Virus record (IMG/VR): IMGVR_UViG_3300025151_000093
Coordinates: 1 to 41,560 of that record
Source of the DNA: a virus
Reading direction: 5' to 3' (one strand)
Length of the DNA: 41,560 nucleotides
Shown here: positions 14,659 through 22,350 of the stretch, in pieces
Layout of the letters: every line of letters begins with the position of its first letter
How positions within the stretch are numbered: position 1 is the stretch's first letter
Position numbers and translations under genes: made by a program
Notes under the pieces: generated by a model
Database searches by the model: none
What the model was told of the DNA's origin: nothing
What the model saw: only the letters and a program-made list of their open reading frames with translations

Positions 14659-15117
14659 ATGAGTAATAAACAGATTGTCAACCTAATTGAAGAACGATTA
14701 GAAAAAGGCAAACGAGAATACAGCGAGCAGTTGGATGTACATGATGGTCGTGATTGGACTCAAGAATCTCTTGAAGAAGCTTTAGACCTTGCGATTTATT
14801 TAACTGCTGAAATACTAAAAAGAAAAACAATCATTACTAAAAAATATAAATATCTATGTACTGCGAGAGAAATAGATAGAGAAAATGATAGTTATGAGAT
14901 TGAGTCTGTACAAAGACTTAATTGGGGACAAGTTCAAAACCAAGTAGCTAGAAAAATAATAGATAAAAATACAGAACAAACTGATGTTTATATAGATACT
15001 TGTTTTGAATTGTATGGAGAAAGAGTAATAGGTAGATACTCAAATGGACATTGTTCAATAAATAAGGAAGAAAACGGATACATAAGATTTAACACTATGT
15101 ATTTTAAAAATGACTAG
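14659..15117 (+). CDS. MazG-like N-terminal domain protein
   Basis: A 152-residue protein. The first 55 residues, 'RLEKGKREYSEQLDVHDGRD' then 'ESLEEALDLAIYLTAEILK', match the helical EExxD-type layout of phage MazG-like/dUTPase-like all-alpha nucleotide pyrophosphatase fragments: E77-like acidic pairs on one helix and E-x-x-D on the next. The C-terminal 95 residues are strand-rich and unfamiliar. No clear ribosome binding site is visible before the ATG. A nucleotide-pool or regulatory role is known for the family. Activity here is unproven. Confidence 0.55.
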   Translation: MSNKQIVNLIEERLEKGKREYSEQLDVHDGRDWTQESLEEALDLAIYLTAEILKRKTIITKKYKYLCTAREIDRENDSYEIESVQRLNWGQVQNQVARKIIDKNTEQTDVYIDTCFELYGERVIGRYSNGHCSINKEENGYIRFNTMYFKND

Positions 15118-15316
15118 ACCTACAATAACAAACATAAAAAAGATATTTAGTGAAGCTGGTGTGCAATTAGGCACTCAGTCTATAAATATGATAGAAAAAG
15201 AAATGGTATTCCTTGCCCAAAGAATGGCTAAACGCTGTGTGGAAGGAAACCTTAAACGATTAACTCCAGAATTATTCTGGGTAGCAATGGGAAGACAAAA
15301 TGGGTCATCTGATTGA
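15110..15316 (+). CDS. Small protein with possible histone fold
   Basis: A 68-residue protein overlapping both neighbours. It can be laid along the archaeal histone pattern. A first helix 'TITNIKKIFSEAG' compares with the 'I-x-R-I-I-K-x-A-G' helix of HMfB. A long central helix (about residues 24-46) follows. Then a loop with R50-L51-T52 compares with the R-x-T pair in histone loop 2. The last helix is 'PELFWVAMGRQ'. The central helix is about three residues short and the C-terminal Asp of the R-T-D clamp is missing. Size is right for a singlet histone. Other small helical folds remain possible. Confidence 0.4.
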   Translation: MTRPTITNIKKIFSEAGVQLGTQSINMIEKEMVFLAQRMAKRCVEGNLKRLTPELFWVAMGRQNGSSD

Positions 15317-16310
15317 AAATATGTTTTACCTAGGGGAAACCCCTTGGCATGGCTTAGGAACGCCATTAAAGCAAGTTCCTACGATAGAAGAAGCGTTAGA
15401 ATTGTCTGGTATGAACTTTGAAGTAAAGAAAGTACCTACTTATTTTGAAACTATTCAGAAAAATCCAGGTGGTGGAACAAGTTGTAGAGAAGTAGAAACT
15501 GGACATTTTGTAACAGTTCGTTCTGATACAGGTAAACCAATAGGTAACGTTGGTAAAAAATACGAAGTCTTACAGAACCGTGATGCTTTTGCACCATTTG
15601 AGGTTATACAAGACTATGGATATAAGTTAGAAACTGCTGGTGTGATTGATGAAGGAAAGAAAGTATGGATTCTTGCAAAGACTCCTGACACTTTTCAAGT
15701 AGGTGATGATGCAATACAAGGTTTTGTGTTGCTGTACACATCTCATGATGGGTCATCTGGTAGTTGTTTTCGTGATACGTCTGTTCGTGTTGTGTGTAAT
15801 AACACATTAACGTGGGCATTAGGAAAGAAAGGTGGCTATGAGTACAAACTTAGACATACCTCTTCTATTAATTCACGAATGAAGGAATTAACAGGTAAGC
15901 TAGATGAGCATAAAGGCAATGTAAGACTTGCTATGGACCATATGAATAGATTCGTTGATGTTGCAATGACTCCAGATTCATTAAAGCTTTATATCGAAGC
16001 TGTAATGCCTTGGTTAAAGAATAGACATAAAGAATCTGTTCCAGAGCTAGGAATATTTGTTCGTAACAGAGCAAAGCCTGTATATGATAAAATTACTGAC
16101 CTATTCTATAATGGGAAAGGTAATAAAGGTAAGACATTATGGGATGCCTATAATGCAATTACTGAATTTCACGACCATGAGAAAAACCATAAAGACTGGG
16201 TAAAAGGCACTCAGTTTGGAGCCTCTTATCGTGATAAAATGAATGCTTATAGAGTAGCATCTGCAATGGCAGAACATAGTAGTAATAGTTCAATAATAAG
16301 TTATAACTAA
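15300..16310 (+). CDS. DUF932 family phage/plasmid protein
   Basis: A 336-residue protein. The opening 'MFYLGETPWHGLGTPLKQVPTIEEAL' and the later 'RVVCNNTLTWALG' and 'TSSINSRMKELTGKL' are signatures of the DUF932/TIGR03299 family found on phages and plasmids near recombination genes. The length matches. I chose the ATG at 15300 because it keeps the family's usual start, which means a 17-base overlap with the upstream gene. The biochemical role of the family is not settled. Its place here, next to annealing and SSB genes, supports a DNA-metabolism role. Confidence 0.87.
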   Translation: MGHLIENMFYLGETPWHGLGTPLKQVPTIEEALELSGMNFEVKKVPTYFETIQKNPGGGTSCREVETGHFVTVRSDTGKPIGNVGKKYEVLQNRDAFAPFEVIQDYGYKLETAGVIDEGKKVWILAKTPDTFQVGDDAIQGFVLLYTSHDGSSGSCFRDTSVRVVCNNTLTWALGKKGGYEYKLRHTSSINSRMKELTGKLDEHKGNVRLAMDHMNRFVDVAMTPDSLKLYIEAVMPWLKNRHKESVPELGIFVRNRAKPVYDKITDLFYNGKGNKGKTLWDAYNAITEFHDHEKNHKDWVKGTQFGASYRDKMNAYRVASAMAEHSSNSSIISYN

Positions 16311-16318
16311 GGAGTTAT

Positions 16319-17137
16319 ATGGAAGAAAAAAGAAATCTGTACGCTTATAGTCTAAGAGATGCAGATTATAAACCTTTCGTAGAAACCATTGGGGGAGGAA
16401 GCTTTGAGGCTTCCTACCTCTCATGGTCTGTATGCTGGGATAATTTGAAAGAATTATATCCCTTAGCTAGACACGAATGGATAATGTACACATATGGAGA
16501 TAAACCATTTGCTGGTGTTATGCAACCAGATGGTTCTGTAATTGTACATTGCAAAATAACATACGAAACAGAAGATGGTGACAAGTTTGTACACAATGAA
16601 TATCTTGCTGTTCGTGATAATAGAAATAATGCAGTTACAAATCCAAATTCTGCTGAAATGGAAAACACTTATCGCAGAGCATTAGCAAAAGGTGTATCTA
16701 CCTTAACTGGGTTTGGTATTGAGCTGTGGATGAATGAAGATATTAAAGAAATTCAACGGCCTCCACAAACTTTACTTAATGGGAAAAAACCAACTCCTGG
16801 TGGAGTTACTGTAGACCAGAATGTAAAGCTTGATGCTTTAATGCGTGATAAACTAGCCAATGATGAAGACAAGAAAAGGCTTAAGAAAATGAAAGACGCA
16901 GGCTGGGAAGGTGTTACTGAAGAAGTAGCTACTGTTTTAATAGCTGATGTAAAAGAAGGTATTAGACAGAATAGAAAAATAACTATGTCAACAAGAAATA
17001 AAGCTATAAAAGCTATAGAAGATTCAAAATTATCAGCAGATGAAATGAATAAAGCTTTAAAGTGGATATCTATTGACGATAGAACAAATATAGAAGTTGA
17101 AACATTTCTAAACACACATAAACTACAGGAGAATTAA
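16319..17137 (+). CDS. DUF1071-like single-strand annealing protein
   Basis: A 272-residue protein, TAAGGAG site. The N-terminal half holds 'SYLSWSVCWDNLKELYPLAR', then 'NAVTNPNSAEMENTYRRALAKGVSTLTGFGIELW'-type residues (quoted by position about 95-145). These are characteristic of DUF1071 annealing proteins of the Sak/Rad52-like group. The C-terminal half is charged and helical and probably holds a separate small domain or partner-binding tail. It should anneal complementary single strands in phage recombination, working with the adjacent SSB-like protein and the resolvase downstream. Confidence 0.8.
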   Translation: MEEKRNLYAYSLRDADYKPFVETIGGGSFEASYLSWSVCWDNLKELYPLARHEWIMYTYGDKPFAGVMQPDGSVIVHCKITYETEDGDKFVHNEYLAVRDNRNNAVTNPNSAEMENTYRRALAKGVSTLTGFGIELWMNEDIKEIQRPPQTLLNGKKPTPGGVTVDQNVKLDALMRDKLANDEDKKRLKKMKDAGWEGVTEEVATVLIADVKEGIRQNRKITMSTRNKAIKAIEDSKLSADEMNKALKWISIDDRTNIEVETFLNTHKLQEN

Positions 17138-17731
17138 ATGCAATTCACTAATAGTAAAAGTGGTAGCAGTAATGGTAATTCCTCAAAATACCCAAAAGGG
17201 GTTTACGTTGATTTAATTACTATTATAAAAGCAGAAAATGCAGATTCAGATTATAACGATTGTAATATTTTCGTTGAAGGTGAATCTACTCATTCAAAAT
17301 ATACTAAGAAATTCTACTTAGGTGGCAATCACCATAAGGATGGTAAGAGTATGTTGGATTGGGGAAGTAGTAAGAATGATACAAAAAGTGGAAGCTGGAA
17401 GGTATGTGCTTTTATCGAAGCGGTAACTGGTAAACAACCTAACCAAATCGAATTAAATGACGATGGTACTATAGCTCAAACTGAACTTGCTGACCTTTTA
17501 GGTCGCCAAGTGTATATCTTGCAATATGAATCTAATGGAAAACGCTCTAGAGAAACTTGGTTTTACTTTGGAGAAAAAGAAGGTGGTCAAGAATTCCTTC
17601 TTGATAAATGGAAAAGTATGAAGTCTCTCCCTACAAGTTATAAACACCAATCATCAAATGGTGCTTTAGAAAACTTTTGGAACGAGGGTAAAGAAAAAGA
17701 GAAAAAGAAAGAAGTCTCACTTCCATTTTAA
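17138..17731 (+). CDS. Single-stranded DNA-binding protein-like (DUF669-type)
   Basis: A 197-residue protein directly abutting the annealing gene. The core is strand-rich with Gly/Asn/Trp positions (FYLGGNHHKDGKSMLDWGSS; WFYFGEKEGG), in keeping with an OB-like fold. A charged linker (EGKEKEKKKEV) leads to the C-terminal tip 'SLPF'. A terminal 'PF' resembles the 'DIPF' tip by which bacterial SSB recruits partners. The tip here lacks the usual acid cluster. Its place between annealing protein and helicase supports an ssDNA-binding role. Confidence 0.65.
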   Translation: MQFTNSKSGSSNGNSSKYPKGVYVDLITIIKAENADSDYNDCNIFVEGESTHSKYTKKFYLGGNHHKDGKSMLDWGSSKNDTKSGSWKVCAFIEAVTGKQPNQIELNDDGTIAQTELADLLGRQVYILQYESNGKRSRETWFYFGEKEGGQEFLLDKWKSMKSLPTSYKHQSSNGALENFWNEGKEKEKKKEVSLPF

Positions 17732-18045
17732 TGGCATTTTCTTTTGATAAAGTTATGGGTGTCAAGGGGCGTAGCAACGAAGCTATGCTCCTTGAATGGC
17801 TAAAGAGCAGAAAAGACACCTTGATTGGTGCTCATGAAGTTCAATTAACTGCTGTTGAATATATCCGTACTATGTTCCAAAAACCAGTCACACCAGATAC
17901 TATATCTAGGTTGTGGAGAAAAATGAGAGAAGACTTTCGTACAGATAAAGAAAATTCAATTCTTTATCGTAGTGGTCTTAAATACGAAGAACAACTTACT
18001 AATCGTGGAAAGCAAAAATATTATAAGGTGACAGATGCGAACTGA
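17731..18045 (+). CDS. Hypothetical protein, winged-helix-like
   Basis: A 104-residue basic protein whose ATG overlaps the upstream stop (TAATG). 'SNEAMLLEWLKSRKDTLIGA' followed by 'VTPDTISRLWRKMREDFR' and a C-terminal hairpin ending 'GKQKYYKV' is the helix-helix-recognition helix-wing order of small winged-helix DNA-binding proteins. It sits between SSB-like and helicase genes, so it may be a loader or origin-binding factor. That is inference. Confidence 0.55.
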   Translation: MAFSFDKVMGVKGRSNEAMLLEWLKSRKDTLIGAHEVQLTAVEYIRTMFQKPVTPDTISRLWRKMREDFRTDKENSILYRSGLKYEEQLTNRGKQKYYKVTDAN

Positions 18046-18280
18046 TGAAAATATTGAAAATAGATGGAATAAAAGAGCTAATGATTGGTTGTTAAATAGA
18101 AAAATTGTTCATGTTTCATATATGACAGATGATGAAAGAAAACAACACTACTGGTATAAACGACCTGTAATGTTTCAACTAGATAACGGTCTTTGGTGTT
18201 ATCCCTCACAAGATGACGAAGGGAACGATGGCGGTGCTTTATTTCTTACTAATGAAGAAGGTTGTCTTCCTGTTTTATGA
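18035..18280 (+). CDS. Small hypothetical protein
   Basis: An 81-residue protein overlapping the genes on both sides, with AAGGTGA before the ATG. It is rich in Trp, Asn and Tyr ('RWNKRANDWLLNRKIVHVSY', 'YWYKRPVMFQLDNGLWCYPS') and looks strand-rich in the middle. Not recognised. The tight overlaps suggest it is made in step with the helicase-primase. Confidence 0.6.
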   Translation: MRTDENIENRWNKRANDWLLNRKIVHVSYMTDDERKQHYWYKRPVMFQLDNGLWCYPSQDDEGNDGGALFLTNEEGCLPVL

Positions 18281-20091
18281 GTGATATACGTATGGTTGAA
18301 ATTGCCACAGGTCACGTTTCTAATAGAAGCCAAATAGCTGAATTAAGTAACATTGACTCTTATATCTTTGATGCGAATATGAAAACAGAAACTTATCATA
18401 GCTGGTATTGTTTTGATGAGCAATTAAAACAGCATATTGATTCAACAGGTTCAATTCAAGGATTTAACGGAGCATACTATATTAATAGTATTATTTTAGA
18501 CTTTGATAGAAAAGAGTTAGACGATAAGACATTGTATGATTCTGTTCATTGGCTAGTAAACTTTGAAATGGTTAATGACTTAGGCATTAATAAAAAACAT
18601 ATTATCGTATGGTACTCTGGGACTGGATTTCATATTGAAATTCCAAACCTTTTTGGTTTTACTGCTTCTACTACATTACCTAGTACTGTTAAAGAAACAT
18701 TAAAGTCTGTTTTTCCAGTTTGTGATAATATCTACGATGGGGCACGATTAATACGTGCTCCATTTAGTTATAATTCAAAGAAAGGCAACTTTAAAATTCC
18801 TTTTTCAGTTGACGAATTTAATAAAACAGAAATAGATAATATTAAAGAACGTAGCTCAAAAGGGTTTAGAGTTGAAGATAAACTTCCTATAAATGCCTTA
18901 AAAAGCAAATGGGAAAATGTTGAACCATATCTTAAGTCTTACATTGAACATCCTGTGATAGATATTTCTATAAAAAATACAGTTAGAAGTCAGTTTAGAA
19001 ATAATCCTAATTCTGTAGTTACGTGTATGCAGAATGTAATAGGCAAAGCTCCAGTTGTTGGTGAACGTAATGAAACTATGATGAGAGTTGGCTCTTGGAT
19101 GAGACGTAATGGAATGCCTTTAGATATTGTAAAGTACACATTAAGAACTTGGTCTGGATTAGGCGAAGAAGCAAATAATTGTGCTGATAAAATATTTGCA
19201 ACTGGGTATGAATATGGTTGTAGCGATTACATAATGGCTAAAAACTGTAAACCTGAATGTATTTATTTCAAACAGAAAGACTATTCATTGGAGCTTAAAA
19301 GTATGAATGATATAGCTGATGAATATGCTGAGTTTCTTGAAAAAGACTTTACTGAAAGTTCATTTAACTTTGCAGATATTTACGATATGAATAGTGATTT
19401 CTGGGTAATGCCTGGTGAATTAGTTGTTGTTTCAGGTAATACTGGTATGGGTAAGTCTACATGGGTAATGAATCTTGTAACAAAGATACCTCACTTGTCT
19501 GTGATGTTTCTATCTTTAGAAAACAATCAGCATATGACAGGAAGAAGGTTTGTACAAATGTGCCATAATCTTACAAAAGATGAGGCAAATAAAGTATATG
19601 CAGACCCTGTTACAAGAAGAAAACATATGGAGGCTTTTAGTCATATTCAAGTAACTACTGTACCACCTGAGTTATCAAGATTAACTGAAGGTATTGCTAG
19701 GAATAAACCAAAAGTTGTTGTGGTAGATACAAGTGATATGATATGGGTAAAAGGTATCCACGATGAGATTACTAAAATGAATCATATTATTAATAGCCTT
19801 AAAGCTGTTGCACAAAAACAAAATTGTATTGTGATAATCGTACATCACGTAAATAAAGATGCTCAAAATACTGGAATAGTACGAATGGGTAGCTTAAAAG
19901 GTACAAGTAATGTTTCTCAAAAAGCTGATAAGGTATTGGTAATTAATGGTGAGATGAACGAACTAAGGAGAAGTGTATCAAGTGAAAAAGCTAGAGACGA
20001 AGGATATATGCAATTAATGTTTGATTTTATATCAAAAACTTTTACATTTAAACAAGTTTCAGGACAAGGTGGATTTAATGTTCAGAATTAG
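18277..20091 (+). CDS. AEP primase - DnaB/RecA-type helicase fusion
   Basis: A 604-residue protein from the ATG at 18277, which overlaps the previous stop. A TTG 15 bases earlier is less likely. The N-terminal archaeo-eukaryotic primase domain shows the metal motif LDFD (D75, D77), 'SGTGFH' (S114-H119) and 'GARLIRAPFS' (R157, R160). After a linker, the helicase has Walker A GNTGMGKST (387-395) and Walker B 'VVVVDTSD' (D484). A 'HHVNKDAQ' motif and a 'GSLKGTSNVSQKADKVL' arginine-finger region follow, as in DnaB/Twinkle proteins. It should unwind and prime the phage DNA. Confidence 0.88.
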   Translation: MSDIRMVEIATGHVSNRSQIAELSNIDSYIFDANMKTETYHSWYCFDEQLKQHIDSTGSIQGFNGAYYINSIILDFDRKELDDKTLYDSVHWLVNFEMVNDLGINKKHIIVWYSGTGFHIEIPNLFGFTASTTLPSTVKETLKSVFPVCDNIYDGARLIRAPFSYNSKKGNFKIPFSVDEFNKTEIDNIKERSSKGFRVEDKLPINALKSKWENVEPYLKSYIEHPVIDISIKNTVRSQFRNNPNSVVTCMQNVIGKAPVVGERNETMMRVGSWMRRNGMPLDIVKYTLRTWSGLGEEANNCADKIFATGYEYGCSDYIMAKNCKPECIYFKQKDYSLELKSMNDIADEYAEFLEKDFTESSFNFADIYDMNSDFWVMPGELVVVSGNTGMGKSTWVMNLVTKIPHLSVMFLSLENNQHMTGRRFVQMCHNLTKDEANKVYADPVTRRKHMEAFSHIQVTTVPPELSRLTEGIARNKPKVVVVDTSDMIWVKGIHDEITKMNHIINSLKAVAQKQNCIVIIVHHVNKDAQNTGIVRMGSLKGTSNVSQKADKVLVINGEMNELRRSVSSEKARDEGYMQLMFDFISKTFTFKQVSGQGGFNVQN

Positions 20092-20254
20092 AAAACATTC
20101 TAGTGAAAAAGGGAAATCAATAAGACTAATTCTACTGTCTTTATTTTCTATTGAACTAGGTCTACATGATGTAAATGGAATGCATTTAAGTGCTGGTTTA
20201 GGATTTGGCCCTGTTGAAGTGTCTATGTCGTTTCATACATGGGATAAGTGGTAA
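20078..20254 (+). CDS. Small hypothetical protein (58 aa)
   Basis: I take the ATG at 20078 (MFRIRKHSSEKGKSIRLILL), preceded by GGTGGA, rather than an earlier start deep inside the helicase gene. The protein has one hydrophobic stretch and a Gly-rich, strand-like end ('GLGFGPVEVSMSFHTWDKW'). The stop overlaps the next ATG. Unknown function. Confidence 0.55.
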   Translation: MFRIRKHSSEKGKSIRLILLSLFSIELGLHDVNGMHLSAGLGFGPVEVSMSFHTWDKW

Positions 20255-20505
20255 TGAAAGAAGTCTTTTCAAAAGAATGTATTTCTAACCCTACTTATAT
20301 GATTGTATGGTGTGATAATGATGAACACTTAAATCACGTTGAGGTTTTTATAGAATCTAAAAATAACAGAAATGAAGCTCATTTGAGATTTGAGGAATTA
20401 TTAACTAAGGATAATGTGAGCGATGCTCATTGCTGTATGGTTGAAAGAACAACAGAGCATTATCCAGAACTAAAAAAAGGAATTCAAAATGACCCAGAAT
20501 GCTAA
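20254..20505 (+). CDS. Small hypothetical protein (83 aa)
   Basis: Starts at the ATG overlapping the upstream stop (TAATG). The sequence 'SNPTYMIVWCDNDEHLNHVE' then 'RNEAHLRFEELLTKDNVSDA' suggests a small alpha/beta fold with two Cys near the C-terminal third. It has a repeated Glu/His character but no known motif. Not recognised. Confidence 0.55.
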   Translation: MKEVFSKECISNPTYMIVWCDNDEHLNHVEVFIESKNNRNEAHLRFEELLTKDNVSDAHCCMVERTTEHYPELKKGIQNDPEC

Positions 20506-20514
20506 GGATAAAAT

Positions 20515-20709
20515 ATGCTAGTCAACACAACGTTTGATGAAATATGCTATTCAGTAGATAATCTTTGGGATGTATTAAATAATATAATTTATGAAAAAAC
20601 CCATATTGAAAAAGACTGGAGCGATATAGTAGATGCTATGAAACTTCTTGAAGATATGTTGGAAATATCTAAAGATGAAAATGGCGAATACTATTGTACT
20701 GCGGTATGA
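20515..20709 (+). CDS. Small acidic hypothetical protein (64 aa)
   Basis: A 64-residue acidic, helical protein ('YSVDNLWDVLNNIIYEKTHI' and 'DIVDAMKLLEDMLEISKDEN'). AAGGAT lies before the ATG, and the stop overlaps the next gene's ATG (ATGA). Acidity and size would suit a DNA-mimic or inhibitor, but nothing specific supports this. Function unknown. Confidence 0.55.
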   Translation: MLVNTTFDEICYSVDNLWDVLNNIIYEKTHIEKDWSDIVDAMKLLEDMLEISKDENGEYYCTAV

Positions 20710-21008
20710 GTAGTCCTAGTAAACGTAAAGGAAATGCATTTGAACGTGAATTAGTACAAAACGCTAAGGGCTGGGGGTTCTCAGCCCAAAGGGCGTGGGG
20801 GTCTAATGGGCGGTCTTTGGGTATGCATGATGAAGTAGATTGTGTAATCGAAGATATAACTGTCCAAGCTAAAAGAAGAAAAACATTACCTAAGTATCTC
20901 AAGTGTGAGCATACTGATATAGTGGCATTTAGAGAAGACAGAGGTACTACCTATGCTTTAATGCCAATGGAATATTTTATGGATTTAATAAAAAAACTAA
21001 AAGGTTGA
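20706..21008 (+). CDS. Holliday junction resolvase-like PD-(D/E)xK nuclease
   Basis: A 100-residue protein from the ATG at 20706. It shows the resolvase order: 'KGNAFERELVQNA' (E13), 'GFSAQRAWGSNGRS', 'DEVDCVI' (D45), then 'ITVQAKRRK' (Q54, K56). This is the G-x-x-x-E...R-x-x-G-S...D...x-x-K plan of Hjc-type enzymes, with Gln in place of the usual Glu of ExK, as also seen in some phage relatives. It would process recombination or replication junctions before packaging, in keeping with the annealing/SSB neighbours. Confidence 0.82.
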   Translation: MSSPSKRKGNAFERELVQNAKGWGFSAQRAWGSNGRSLGMHDEVDCVIEDITVQAKRRKTLPKYLKCEHTDIVAFREDRGTTYALMPMEYFMDLIKKLKG

Positions 21009-21009
21009 T

Positions 21010-21219
21010 ATGGCTTGGTATTTAGAACCTATAAGAGATTATGTAAGAAGTGATGATAAAGTTAAGTATAAAACAGATTCAAGAAGACTAAAGTACTGTG
21101 AAGAATGCAAAATGGTATGGGAATTTGTACATCATACTGCAACTTGTCATAGATATCAAAACTTTCCTAGTTACAAACTAGTTAGAAAGTCATGTCATTA
21201 TTGTAATAAGGAGTCTTAA
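21010..21219 (+). CDS. Small zinc-finger-like protein
   Basis: A 69-residue protein with two spaced cysteine pairs, 'YCEECKMVW' (about residues 29-33) and 'SCHYCNKES' (about 62-65). 'HHTATCH' lies between them, so a zinc-binding site is likely. Basic and aromatic residues surround it. It may bind nucleic acid or a host protein. Family not recognised. Confidence 0.6.
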   Translation: MAWYLEPIRDYVRSDDKVKYKTDSRRLKYCEECKMVWEFVHHTATCHRYQNFPSYKLVRKSCHYCNKES

Positions 21220-21456
21220 TTGAAGAAGGTTGAATTTGTAAAGCCTGTTTTGCACATAAGTAAATTTTTTAAAATAGCAGACCATTTACTAAGGTCTGAT
21301 GATTTAGAATTAATGCAATTAGGTAGAGCTATGCGAAATACGTATGAAGCTCAAATGCTAGAAATTGAAGAAAAATATGAAGAACATGGTCGTAATCCAG
21401 ATAAAGACATAGAAAGTTACAATTATGATGATTGTAAATCTGGTATGTGTGATTAA
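21220..21456 (+). CDS. Hypothetical protein with TTG start
   Basis: A 78-residue protein. The first codon is TTG at 21220, immediately after the previous stop, with AAGGAG about seven bases upstream. No ATG gives a comparable start. The N-terminal half is basic/hydrophobic, then 'LRSDDLELMQLGRAMRNTYE' and 'MLEIEEKYEEHGRNPDKDIE' helices, with an acidic Cys-containing end. Unknown. Confidence 0.55.
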   Translation: MKKVEFVKPVLHISKFFKIADHLLRSDDLELMQLGRAMRNTYEAQMLEIEEKYEEHGRNPDKDIESYNYDDCKSGMCD

Positions 21457-21477
21457 GTTTCCCAGCGTCATGTTTTT

Positions 21478-21556
21478 GGAGGGTAAAGTTGCTATGAAAA
21501 AAAACCTAATGCGATGGGTTTTCATACAGCGAATTAACGCCTACGCTTTATCCTCC
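21478..21556 (+). ncRNA. Three-way-junction RNA
   Basis: GGAGGGTAAAG (21478-21488) pairs with CTTTATCCTCC (21546-21556), 11 pairs with one G-T. Inside, TATGAAAA...AACC pairs with GGTTTTCATA (about 21493-21526) with an A-rich bulge, and GCG-AATTAA-CGC (21529-21540) makes a third arm. No gene covers it. The A/G-rich 5' strand could also act as a decoy ribosome-binding sequence (TTGGAGGG). Confidence 0.55.
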
Positions 21557-21565
21557 TTTAAAATT

Positions 21566-21713
21566 AGGGAGTTTCCATTCAGGTTATCCAAAAAAATTTG
21601 AAAGAACTGTTTTCTTTTGAAGCACTTATAATCGAAGACCTCATAATGAGTGAGCTTATAAGTGGAAGAAAAATTGGATGGCAAATGAACAAGGTTGGCA
21701 CCTGAAGCTCCCT
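21566..21713 (+). ncRNA. Long nested hairpin RNA
   Basis: Six helices are nested in order, with small internal loops. AGGGAG (21566-21571) pairs with CTCCCT (21708-21713). TTCAGGT (21578-21584) pairs with ACCTGAA (21700-21706). ATCC (21586-21589) pairs with GGAT (21676-21679). TTTTCTT (21610-21616) pairs with AAGAAAA (21666-21672). CACTTATAA (21623-21631) pairs with TTATAAGTG (21656-21664). CTCA/TGAG closes the tip. Perfect nesting in order over 148 bases is strong evidence for a folded RNA. Confidence 0.65.
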
Positions 21714-21741
21714 ATAAACTTTAAAAAAAAAGGAATAAAAA

Positions 21742-21897
21742 ATGAGATATTATTGGGAAGCAATATTTAGCACAGAGTATTTCCCTTATTGGGAGTTTAC
21801 TATGTTAATGATGCTTGTTTTAAACATTAGTCAATTGTGGAGATTGCATAGAATTGAATTGCGTCTTTTTAAAACTAATGATGAGGAGGAAGAATGA
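21742..21897 (+). CDS. Small membrane-associated protein (51 aa)
   Basis: The frame gives MRYYWEAIFSTEYFPYWEFT, a hydrophobic 'MLMMLVLNISQLW' segment and a charged end 'KTNDEEEE'. AAGGAA lies before the ATG. One transmembrane or amphipathic segment is likely. The stop overlaps the next gene's ATGATG start, so the two small membrane genes form a pair. Confidence 0.6.
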   Translation: MRYYWEAIFSTEYFPYWEFTMLMMLVLNISQLWRLHRIELRLFKTNDEEEE

Positions 21898-22025
21898 TGT
21901 TATTAGCACCAGACTGGTTAATGTATTTACAAATAATAGGCAGTAATACGTTGTATATAGGCTTAGGATTTGGAGCATTTACATTAGCTACTTTTAAATG
22001 GATAGAATTTATTTCTAACAAATAA
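21894..22025 (+). CDS. Small membrane protein (43 aa)
   Basis: Begins MMLLAPDWLMYLQIIGSNTL and continues 'YIGLGFGAFTLATFKW', a clear transmembrane helix with small residues, ending 'ISNK'. A GAGGAGGAAG site lies inside the end of the upstream gene. A paired two-gene membrane unit could be holin/antiholin-like or affect the host envelope. The lysis genes, however, appear to lie in the other operon near 41 kb. Confidence 0.6.
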   Translation: MMLLAPDWLMYLQIIGSNTLYIGLGFGAFTLATFKWIEFISNK

Positions 22026-22034
22026 GGAGATAGT

Positions 22035-22346
22035 ATGTCGCCCTTTAAGCGGAAAGGGGCGAGTGGCAAAAAACAAAACAGAAAAGATGAACAAACTAAA
22101 ACAAGGATAAAAGATTTAGAATACTACTTAGGTAAAGAATGGGTTGATTTTAAACCTACTACAGCAGACTCTATGGTTAATTACTATAGGAATTTGTCTA
22201 CTTCCTCATACCAGCCTAAAAAATGCCCAGTTTGTAAAAAGTACTGGGTAAATACCATAACTGAAAGAGGAAAACTTATTCCAAGAGAGCTTGATAGACA
22301 TTATTACAATATCCCAACTGAAAAACAAAAATGTTGGGAATGTTAA
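22035..22346 (+). CDS. Zinc-ribbon-like hypothetical protein
   Basis: A 103-residue protein with an AAGGAGA site. A very basic N terminus (SPFKRKGASGKKQNRKDEQT), a helical middle and a C-terminal pair of CxxC units ('KCPVCKKYW' and 'KCWEC') are the plan of a small zinc ribbon. It resembles phage proteins that bind DNA or tune transcription, but the family is not identified. It is the last rightward gene and meets the leftward operon tail to tail with only four bases between. Confidence 0.65.
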   Translation: MSPFKRKGASGKKQNRKDEQTKTRIKDLEYYLGKEWVDFKPTTADSMVNYYRNLSTSSYQPKKCPVCKKYWVNTITERGKLIPRELDRHYYNIPTEKQKCWEC

Positions 22347-22350
22347 TCTA

